Assembly (NCBI RefSeq): GCF_002849695.1 | Contig: NZ_CP018937.1 | Coordinates: 2,294,001 to 2,358,000 of the forward strand | Length of the DNA: 64,000 nt | Source: Bacteroides fragilis | GTDB lineage: Bacteria; Bacteroidota; Bacteroidia; Bacteroidales; Bacteroidaceae | Direction: 5' to 3' | Shown: piece after piece, positions 18,091-24,706 of the stretch | Layout of the letters: the number at the start of each line of letters is the position of its first letter | Position numbering within the stretch: the stretch's first letter is position 1 | Notes under the pieces: generated by a model | Database searches by the model: none | The model's input: only the letters and a program-made list of their open reading frames with translations | Told to the model about the DNA's origin: nothing | Made by a program: the position numbers and the translations under genes

Positions 18091-19240
18091 CGGGCTATCC
18101 TCCTTAATATTTTGTCGGCTTCATCCTCCGTTTCCTGTTGCTTTCTGCTTCTGAATACCTCCTCTGCTGTCAGCAGCGACTTGTTCTTCAGTTTGTACAG
18201 GAAATGCCGGCCGCCGTTCCTCTCCTGGATCTCGATGATAAGCCGTTTCTTATCCGGGATGGTGAACTTGTTCATGGCCACAGTGAATGTCCGGCTCTCA
18301 TGCGCCGGTATCTCTTCCGGATAATCGAAAGTGAACAGGATGTTCTGCTCGAGCTGCTGCACCGCCGTTTTTTTGCGGATCTTGGCATCCTGGATATAGA
18401 AGCGCATGAAATCCGTCGTATAGCCGATCTGTGTACGGTTTGTCAGTGTCATGCGCAGCAGCAGGACATCCCCGTCGATGAAGATATTTCCGACTTCGAA
18501 CTCCATGCCGGAATTCTTGTCCCTGAGTCCCAGATCCAGCGGGGCACGTTTCGCGACAGCCTCCCTGATCCTTTCCTTCTGCCCGTAAGAGCGTTCCTTC
18601 TCGTCAAGTATGGCCACCCTCTGGGTATCCTCCTTGTCGATGACGAAGCTGAAACGCTCCGGAGCGGGCACATAGCGCAGGTCGAAAGTGTAGAACTTTC
18701 CCCCTTCAAGCACGACCGATATGTTCGTATCCTCCTTATAGGGCTGGACGGCTTTTACGGCCAGGATGTTATCCACTCCCTCGGCCTTGTCCACCTCCAC
18801 GTTCGTGCTTCCGTAATCCACATAGGTGATACCGGCAGGGAAGATCAGGAACAGCTGCTTTTCTTTTCCTACCGGCAGCGTATGCGGTGCGGGAGCTTCC
18901 CCGCCTATACGCACATAACTCCGGGCCGGATGTGCGTTGTAACTGATGGAGTACGAATAGAATTTTGTATCGGCCGTTACCACCGACAAGGTTGTTTCCC
19001 CCGGGAAATTCTCTTCCGCCGCTTTCAGGCGTATGATCCCCGGGCAATTGGCCACCTTCTCACCGATGACATAATCCCCCCGATGCTGTAATACTTCACC
19101 TCGGTAGGGAAGATCAGGTGCAAGGTCTTTTCATACCCGATCTGCAGGGGGACTGCGGTGAGTTCCTCGATCTTCTGCGCTCTCCCTGAAAGGAAAAACA
19201 GCAGAAGCAGGGTGGTGATGTAAATTTTGTTTGGTTTCAT
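18087..19240 (-). pseudogene. traN: TraN-type conjugation protein, split by a frameshift
   Basis: Two frames make one TraN. The first (19240 down to about 19076) carries a signal peptide and KIEELTAVPLQIGYEKTLHL, ending at YYSIGG. The second continues as DYVIGEKVANCPGIIRLKAA and runs to 18087. They join if the G6 tract of the coding strand (C6 at 19076-19081) had seven Gs. The expected product is about 384 aa, the usual TraN length. TraN is a periplasmic/outer-membrane part of the Bacteroides type IV secretion channel (VirB9-like). The break is either a sequence error, a fresh mutation or a slippage switch. Confidence 0.85.
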
Positions 19241-19323
19241 ATTAAATTTTACTTCAATATTTATATTATTAAAAGCTGTTTATTACTTTTGCAATCAATT
19301 AAGCATTCACCATAAAAAACATT

Positions 19324-19758
19324 ATGCCCACAAATTATAATCAGTTATTGAAAGACCTTGAAATAGGCTCCGTTTATATCAAGATCTTTATCTGCTTTTT
19401 GGGATGTACTTTCATGTTATATCCAGTCTTGTTTTATTTCACCCATTTCTTCCGAGAGCTTTCCGTATATGAGCAGATATTTTTCGCATTAGGCAGTTCC
19501 GCTTTATATACCGGATTGGGAGTTCCGCTTTCAATTACAAGTGCCATAAGATATCCGGGAGTATTCTATCTTCCTTTAATGCTACTGTCAGTTTCGGTAA
19601 TAGCAACTATTTACATAGTCTTCTTTATGGCCAGGAGTTATGATCCTCTTACGACATTATTATGGATCCTGCCTACAAGCTACCTGCTCAATTTGATTAC
19701 AGGTGTCATTTCTATCTTGAGGGAGAAAAAATATCCTAAGACTGAGATGTATTATTGA
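19324..19758 (+). CDS. small four-helix membrane protein (opposite strand to tra genes)
   Basis: The product is 144 aa with four hydrophobic segments (about 20-42, 52-75, 80-102, 107-128); the family was not recognised. It is the only + strand gene inside the tra operon, inserted between traN and the tiny-protein cluster. It has its own -7 box TACTTTTG at 19284-19291, 33 bases before the ATG. Its stop codon overlaps the 3' end of the opposite-strand small gene. Its direction and lower G+C suggest cargo, possibly an exclusion or immunity function, but nothing in the sequence proves a role. Confidence 0.65.
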   Translation: MPTNYNQLLKDLEIGSVYIKIFICFLGCTFMLYPVLFYFTHFFRELSVYEQIFFALGSSALYTGLGVPLSITSAIRYPGVFYLPLMLLSVSVIATIYIVFFMARSYDPLTTLLWILPTSYLLNLITGVISILREKKYPKTEMYY

Positions 19759-19907
19759 CTTCTTTTTATTTTCCGCATAGCCTTCTCTACAAAAGCCCCG
19801 ATCCTGAGAATGACATTTTCCAGTTTCCCAGAGAACAGGAGTAGGATATATCCATTCAAGCAGATAACCAAAAGGGCAGAGGCTGCATAGTACCAGAATT
19901 TTTCCAT
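19752..19907 (-). CDS. 51-aa single-helix membrane protein
   Basis: ATG 19907 to TAA 19752. The translation begins MEKFWYYAASALLVICLNGY, continues LLLFSGK, then a basic amphipathic tail with KAMRKIKRSQ. It has one N-terminal transmembrane helix and a cytosolic positive tail. It starts six bases after the stop of the duplicated-domain protein gene, so it belongs to that operon. Confidence 0.6.
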   Translation of the reverse strand: MEKFWYYAASALLVICLNGYILLLFSGKLENVILRIGAFVEKAMRKIKRSQ

Positions 19908-19913
19908 ATTTGT

Positions 19914-21206
19914 TCAAATTTCAGTTTGTATATTACAGGATTTCACTTCTTGATTATCGGATATCTTTGTAGAGAAAGCCTCCAAACTTGCGGAGTAACT
20001 GATGATTTTCAGGTATGCCGGGTCGGCCACGTCTGAAATCCAGTGGGCCTGGCGTATCAGCAGCTCGACTCTGAGGGGTATGCCATCCGGTTGTAATTCC
20101 GGCAATCCCGGTAATCCGGTCATGTCCGGAATAAAGTATTGGCCTGTGGATGGTTCCTCAAGACATAAGCCGGTCTGTCCGCCCTCCTGTGGCACTATCC
20201 ATGCGGGAAAGCATGCTTCCGGTTCATATTCCGACTGTTCTATACCGGCATCGTTTGCTCCCGGATACCGGAGCCGTATCCGGTACCGTACTGATATCTC
20301 AGGCTTTGAACGAATCCACGGATACTGTACATCCCAGTCATAAATCTGATGAAAGGGGGAGATATCGGAGGAAAGCAGTTTTCCCGGAACATATTTCCCA
20401 TCTTCAGTAAAATGTATCCGGTCATTCGCATATAGGACAGCTTTCTCCCCTGCGGTGAACATAATCCACACAAGCACCCCTTCTTTCATCAAGTTGCTTT
20501 TTCTGTCTGCCCTCTTTTTGATATCCTCCGAATATTCGGGATGTTCAAGAAGAGGACTTGCCTTCCGTATCAGCATTTCAACTTTTACGGGTACACTGTC
20601 CGGTTGCAGGTCAGGCAGTCCCGGTATTCCGACCATATCCGGAATGGCACATATTCCGGTGGAAGGTTCCTGAAGGAACAGACTGATCCGTCCGGTTTTC
20701 TCTCCTGCGATCCACGCGGGAAAGCACATTTCCGGCTCATATTCCGATTGCTTTACTGCACTGTCCTCAGTTCCCGGATATCGGAGGCGCATCCTGATCC
20801 GTATCCAAACTCCGATTTCTGAAAGAGAAAGAAAACTGTAAGCGTTATCCGGTGTGAGGATTTCATGCAGTACGGGTACATCAGGGGACAATAATCTCCC
20901 GTGGCCGATCTTCCCATTCTCAGCATGTATTTCGTTATCCATACGCAGGGCTGCTTTTCCTTCCCCGGTAAATACGGTCCACAGGATGACGCCTTCTTTC
21001 ATCAGGTTGCCTCTAAGTTCTTTTTTATCAGTCATATTTGAGCTTTTTAAGTTGTTATTCTTATCATCCGTCACTTTATCTTTATTTCGTTTCTTTCTCA
21101 GTGGCGTATCCCAAAACCAGGAGATAATAAAAAGAGCCCCCATAACCCACCATATTGTGGATGGCCATTGTTTTATTGTATCTATAATTTCCTGTATTGT
21201 TTCCAT
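19914..21206 (-). CDS. membrane-anchored protein with a tandemly duplicated unknown domain
   Basis: The product is 430 aa. METIQEIIDTIKQWP leads into one transmembrane helix (about 17-33), then a basic/polar linker, then two copies of a domain of about 165 residues starting near 66 and 234. Shared landmarks in order: NLMKEGV, G.LLS.D, IR.RLRYPG, QSEYEPE.CFPAWI, L.EPSTG...IPDM.G.PGLP.LQPD. The copies are clearly diverged. I recognise no family. It lies between TraM and TraN and starts with the same ME(T) pattern as its tiny neighbours. A role in the transfer channel or in entry exclusion is possible but only inferred from location. Confidence 0.75.
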   Translation of the reverse strand: METIQEIIDTIKQWPSTIWWVMGALFIISWFWDTPLRKKRNKDKVTDDKNNNLKSSNMTDKKELRGNLMKEGVILWTVFTGEGKAALRMDNEIHAENGKIGHGRLLSPDVPVLHEILTPDNAYSFLSLSEIGVWIRIRMRLRYPGTEDSAVKQSEYEPEMCFPAWIAGEKTGRISLFLQEPSTGICAIPDMVGIPGLPDLQPDSVPVKVEMLIRKASPLLEHPEYSEDIKKRADRKSNLMKEGVLVWIMFTAGEKAVLYANDRIHFTEDGKYVPGKLLSSDISPFHQIYDWDVQYPWIRSKPEISVRYRIRLRYPGANDAGIEQSEYEPEACFPAWIVPQEGGQTGLCLEEPSTGQYFIPDMTGLPGLPELQPDGIPLRVELLIRQAHWISDVADPAYLKIISYSASLEAFSTKISDNQEVKSCNIQTEI

Positions 21207-21207
21207 A

Positions 21208-21301
21208 TCACATCGTTTTTAAATTCTTTATTTGATCAAACTCCTTCAGGAACCGGGCTACATCGCCGCCATCGGACAGATTCCGTCAAACAGGCTCTGA
21301 T
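21208..21301 (-). pseudogene. decayed copy of the 32-aa ORF found at 21661-21759
   Basis: The bases just upstream of the METIQ gene match those upstream of the METIW gene: both read ...LKEFDQIKNLKTM and then TGAT-ATG of the next gene. In this copy the 5' half has small insertions and deletions and an in-frame TGA, so only the last 16-24 codons remain readable. It records a duplication of a [short ORF + membrane protein start] unit. Confidence 0.55.
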
Positions 21302-21305
21302 TTTT

Positions 21306-21434
21306 TCATTCTGGAGTTTTCTTGTTAAATATCATTACTACAAACGCCACAAACACAAGGCACATTACAATCATCAGGAAATCTCCATATTCACTCTTCA
21401 TGAAGTCAATGATTCTACTTATAAATTCTTCCAT
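21306..21434 (-). CDS. 42-aa single-helix membrane protein
   Basis: ATG 21434 to TGA 21306. MEEFISRIIDFMKSEYGDF is followed by a strongly hydrophobic helix (LMIVMCLVFVAFVVMIF) and the tail NKKTPE. It has the same layout as the other tiny genes here: an acidic/polar lead, one helix, a short tail. It lies between the METIW gene and the decayed short ORF in the same direction. Confidence 0.6.
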   Translation of the reverse strand: MEEFISRIIDFMKSEYGDFLMIVMCLVFVAFVVMIFNKKTPE

Positions 21435-21461
21435 TGTATAATTTTTGTTTTTAGTTGTTGT

Positions 21462-21659
21462 TTACTTTTCAGGTTCCGGACCATTATCCGGGACTTTTTC
21501 TTCTCCATCCACAGATGCCTTTTCATCACTTCTTTGCCCTGACTGTTCGTGGCATGAAGCATAAAGAGGAGCTATCACTATAAGTATCCATGCAATTCCC
21601 ATTATAATGCAGCATAATATCCGGCCCAGGTAATCCACTTTTTCCCAAATAGTTTCCAT
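21462..21659 (-). CDS. 65-aa single-helix membrane protein
   Basis: METIWEKVDYLGRI leads into one transmembrane helix (about 15-35), then a polar, acidic C-terminus rich in Glu, Asp and Pro (ending GPEPEK). Its ATG at 21659 follows the stop of the 32-aa ORF by one base. Its first four residues (METI) equal those of the duplicated-domain protein, in line with a shared origin of the two 5' ends. Confidence 0.6.
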   Translation of the reverse strand: METIWEKVDYLGRILCCIIMGIAWILIVIAPLYASCHEQSGQRSDEKASVDGEEKVPDNGPEPEK

Positions 21660-21660
21660 A

Positions 21661-21759
21661 TCACATCGTTTTTAGGTTCTTTATCTGATCAAATTCCTTC
21701 AGGATCCGGGCAGCATCTGCTGTCATCGGACAGCCCCGACAGGCTCTTTCTTTCCTCAC
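21661..21759 (-). CDS. 32-aa ORF overlapping traM stop
   Basis: GTG 21759 overlaps the traM stop (GAGTGAGG) and runs to TGA 21661, one base before the next ATG. The product is MRKERACRGCPMTADAA and then RILKEFDQIKNLKTM: a CxxC pair and an amphipathic helix. The tight fit between two genes and the partly preserved second copy at 21208-21301 suggest it is translated. Its function is unknown. Confidence 0.5.
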   Translation of the reverse strand: MRKERACRGCPMTADAARILKEFDQIKNLKTM

Positions 21760-22736
21760 TCTTCCGGCTGCCTGAGCAGTATGCGGTAGTTGGTCTTGAT
21801 TGTCACCTTTACCTTCCGGATATTCTTGCTTGCTGCCGACTTGGTGGCGTTGATGACGCTGTTGGCCGCGCCTGCCACGAGCTGGCTTCCCATATCGAAT
21901 CCTCCGGAGATATTGGTGTTCGCACCGCTTATTCCCGCCGCTCCGGCTTCCTGTGCTGTCTCCGCCTTCACATTGCCCGGTACATAGATTCCTTGTATTG
22001 CGTCCTCGGAATAAACCTGCTTTTCAAAGGGAAGTATGTTTCCACCCAGGTTTACCGAGGTGATCTTTACCAGAACGCGCTCCCCGTCGATGCCCGTCAC
22101 CTCCCCGAATACGGGAGTCCCTTTACGGATGCGCTGCCCGTCATCGGTCAGGCAATTCTCGGCCAGCTGCATCTTGAGGGTGGAACCGACCATAACGGTC
22201 TGTGTGGAGTGCACGAATGCCTTGATGACATTCCGCTCTTCCTGCCTGACGAGCCGGACCGTGTTGAATCCCCTGCGGGTCGGTGCCCGGGGCACACTAT
22301 CCATGGCTTTGCGCTGCCCGGGCCGTACTTCCTCTTCCTTCTTTTCCTGCAAGGCAGGTTTTTCCTTTCCCCTGGAAGCAACCGGCTGTTGTACCGGGAC
22401 CGTAATTCCCGCTCCGAGCTCCCGCTCGTTATCCCGGATCAGCTCCTGTATGCGCCGGATCTCCCTTTCATTCCCGGCCGTATCCGCAGGCTCCTCCGTT
22501 ACCGGGTCGAAACCTGAAAGGGAAGCGGATTTGCTTGTGTTCTCTTTCCCGACTTTCTGGAGCATGTCATCCAGAGTAAAGCTATCCTTGATCCGGGTTC
22601 TGAGGATCACCTCACCCGTTTCCGGCTCCTTGCTCCCAGAGGCCGGCAGGCTGGCGATGAATGCCCACACCAGCAGGACAACTACAATCCCCAAGCCCGC
22701 CAGTATGGCTATTCTGCTTTTCCCGTCCCGTGTCAT
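21756..22736 (-). CDS. traM: conjugative transposon protein TraM (VirB10-like)
   Basis: The product is 326 aa. A single N-terminal transmembrane helix (about 8-30) is followed by a long charged linker (40-170) and a C-terminal beta-domain of TraM type: AENCLTDDGQRIRKGTPVFG, then VKITSVNLGGNILPFEKQVY, ending NYRILLRQPEE. It bridges the inner membrane and the outer-membrane core of the mating channel. It overlaps traK by four bases upstream and the tiny-protein cluster downstream. Confidence 0.93.
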   Translation of the reverse strand: MTRDGKSRIAILAGLGIVVVLLVWAFIASLPASGSKEPETGEVILRTRIKDSFTLDDMLQKVGKENTSKSASLSGFDPVTEEPADTAGNEREIRRIQELIRDNERELGAGITVPVQQPVASRGKEKPALQEKKEEEVRPGQRKAMDSVPRAPTRRGFNTVRLVRQEERNVIKAFVHSTQTVMVGSTLKMQLAENCLTDDGQRIRKGTPVFGEVTGIDGERVLVKITSVNLGGNILPFEKQVYSEDAIQGIYVPGNVKAETAQEAGAAGISGANTNISGGFDMGSQLVAGAANSVINATKSAASKNIRKVKVTIKTNYRILLRQPEE

Positions 22737-23374
22737 AAGAGCTCGTATTGTTGGTCATAGGTACGGAAGAAGAAACCGGACGTATTTTCCGGAAAGCGCG
22801 GAGTGGCATGGATAGCGGTACCCTCACTCACAATCCGTACTTTCCTGATGTCATCGCCATTAATAATGCTCAGGATGGAGGAGAACCTGACATGGTACTC
22901 CTCACCGTCGGCGCGTATGTCGATGATCTTTTCAAACTCCGTCTTGTAGACAACCCCGAGTTCCAGCGCATCGCCATAGGCACGGTCCGCCTGGTATTTG
23001 GCAAATACGGTATTTGCGTCCGGCTTATTGACCAGGAACAGGGCACGGGCACGGTTCTCCTGAAGGGAGAGCCTGTCGAAGCTGTTCAGGAAATAGGCCG
23101 TGCGGCGGCAGTGACCTTTCAGGAGGCTTTCATACAAGAGGTCCTGCTGCATGGACTTGAAATGGACGAACTCCCCGCCTTCGTTGACCACCAGGATCTT
23201 GTTCATCGCATTGTTCACCACGCTGTGCGCGAAGAACAGGACCATCGCGATGGTCACCCCGCAGAAAATGAATACCAGCCTGGTGCGCAGCGTATAGCTC
23301 TTCCTGGCTTCGGCCAGGCCGGAGAAATCCTTGAGTATGCTTTGTATATTGAGTATGCTTTTGGTTGCTTTCAT
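22733..23374 (-). CDS. traK: conjugative transposon protein TraK (VirB8-like)
   Basis: The product is 213 aa with a transmembrane helix at about 30-52 and a periplasmic domain with the TraK pattern ALFLVNKPDANTVFAKYQ and EYHVRFSSILSIINGDDIRK. TraK is an inner-membrane assembly factor of the Bacteroides type IV secretion system. It is translationally coupled to traM by an ATGA overlap at 22733-22736. Confidence 0.92.
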   Translation of the reverse strand: MKATKSILNIQSILKDFSGLAEARKSYTLRTRLVFIFCGVTIAMVLFFAHSVVNNAMNKILVVNEGGEFVHFKSMQQDLLYESLLKGHCRRTAYFLNSFDRLSLQENRARALFLVNKPDANTVFAKYQADRAYGDALELGVVYKTEFEKIIDIRADGEEYHVRFSSILSIINGDDIRKVRIVSEGTAIHATPRFPENTSGFFFRTYDQQYELL

Positions 23375-23393
23375 GAAAGTTTCATTATATAAT

Positions 23394-24167
23394 TTATAAC
23401 CATTTGTTTACTGTGGCCTTTACCGTGCCGAGCATCGTAAGCTTGAGCAGGAAAGAAAAAATGACCATCAGCAGCACCGACCAGGACCTTTGCAGGACAT
23501 AGTTCGTGACGATCAGGTCCGAGAAAACGCTGGCAAGGATAAACCCCGGATAGAGCATGTAGCATCCCAGCATCTGCTTGACCCATGTGTAGAAGGAACT
23601 GCGTGTGTCCTTATTGTACAGGCAGGCTATCGCTATGGGAGAAATGATCTCGAGCAGGAGCAGTATCAGGTAACGGGTACAGAGGAACAGCAGCATGATG
23701 TAATCGTAGGCCACTCCGAAGAGACTGCCTATCGTTCCCGAGATAAGGGACCATTTCAGGGTATCGAGCCCGTTGACGGCTATGTCGGTGATGTCCCCGT
23801 TCATCAGCTCGTCCAGCATGGCACTGATCGGATCTTTCCAGATATTGTGCGGGTTATATACCCCACCGTTGGCGAGTGACTTCATCAGCTCGTCGGCGCC
23901 ATAGGCCAGCACCGTCTCGAGCGTTCCCAGCAGCACGGGCATGATGCAGATCAGGCCTATGCAGAAGATGTACTCCCGTCCCAGCTCGTAGAAGTGCTTG
24001 GCGTTGAAGCCTTTTCCCTCATTGATCATCTCCTTGATAATTCCCACGAGCTTGAAGACGAAAGTCGTTATGACAAACCCGGCGACAAGCGCGTAGAACC
24101 CTTCTATGACTACCATACCCTTTATCTGCAGGTACGCGGCGTTCAGATTTCCGTATGCTTCTTCCAT
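23394..24167 (-). CDS. traJ: conjugative transposon protein TraJ (VirB6-like)
   Basis: The product is 257 aa and polytopic, with five to six hydrophobic segments (the first near 20-45, others near 70-90, 145-175, 180-205 and 225-250). MEEAYGNLNAAYLQIKGM and KDTRSSFYTWVKQMLGCYML fit TraJ of CTnDOT-like elements. It forms the inner-membrane part of the channel. It starts five bases after traI ends. Confidence 0.92.
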   Translation of the reverse strand: MEEAYGNLNAAYLQIKGMVVIEGFYALVAGFVITTFVFKLVGIIKEMINEGKGFNAKHFYELGREYIFCIGLICIMPVLLGTLETVLAYGADELMKSLANGGVYNPHNIWKDPISAMLDELMNGDITDIAVNGLDTLKWSLISGTIGSLFGVAYDYIMLLFLCTRYLILLLLEIISPIAIACLYNKDTRSSFYTWVKQMLGCYMLYPGFILASVFSDLIVTNYVLQRSWSVLLMVIFSFLLKLTMLGTVKATVNKWL

Positions 24168-24172
24168 TCCTC

Positions 24173-24694
24173 TTACCTCAATGCCCTTTTGAGCCGTTCG
24201 TACTGGTTTATTACCTGGGAGATCCTGGCTATTTTCCTTTCCTCCTCAAGGGTCTGTTTCTCTATGTTCTGCAGGGTGGACAACCGCTCGGCGTCATTCA
24301 TCCTCACGCTTGTGGAGAGGATCGTTCTCGACAGCTGTATCAGGCGCCTGTTACCGGCCATGATCTGTTCAATACTGCCGGTGAGTGTCTGCAGTGTCGA
24401 GGAGTTCAGCTGCTTCCCGCTGAGCAGATCGACGCATTTTTGGGAGAGCCTTGCCTGGCGTTCGATAATATACCGGGTCGTCTCACAGTCCGACACCACG
24501 GAGTTGACCTTGCGCATCATGTCCAGGCTCTCGTCCAGCAGCTTCTTCTGCTGCTGAAGGTAACCGACCTGCTTTTGCAGTTCCTTGAAGTTCTTAAGGT
24601 TCTGGCTTAAATTGCCGGCATCCGTCACGGCCCATTGTGCCGATGCGGTGGCTGCCGTCATCATCACGATTAAGGATAAAAATAATTTCTTCAT
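24173..24694 (-). CDS. traI: conjugative transposon protein TraI (DUF4141, VirB5-like)
   Basis: The product is 173 aa with a signal peptide (about 1-19, ASAQ). The mature part is helical and Gln/Leu-rich (LKNFKELQKQVGYLQQQKKL), as expected for the DUF4141 family that sits after the VirB4-like ATPase in Bacteroides elements. It is a periplasmic component, possibly pilus-associated. It is not the relaxase that carries the same name in F-type plasmids. Confidence 0.85.
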   Translation of the reverse strand: MKKLFLSLIVMMTAATASAQWAVTDAGNLSQNLKNFKELQKQVGYLQQQKKLLDESLDMMRKVNSVVSDCETTRYIIERQARLSQKCVDLLSGKQLNSSTLQTLTGSIEQIMAGNRRLIQLSRTILSTSVRMNDAERLSTLQNIEKQTLEEERKIARISQVINQYERLKRALR

Positions 24695-24706
24695 ACGTTT
24701 CTTGTT

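Noticed and set aside
18138..19091. 317-aa + strand ORF
   Set aside because: It is the mirror of traN in a GC-rich region with few stops; the minus strand carries the recognisable protein.
24173..24694. TraI considered as the missing relaxase
   Set aside because: It is a 173-aa secreted helical protein without relaxase His or Tyr motifs.
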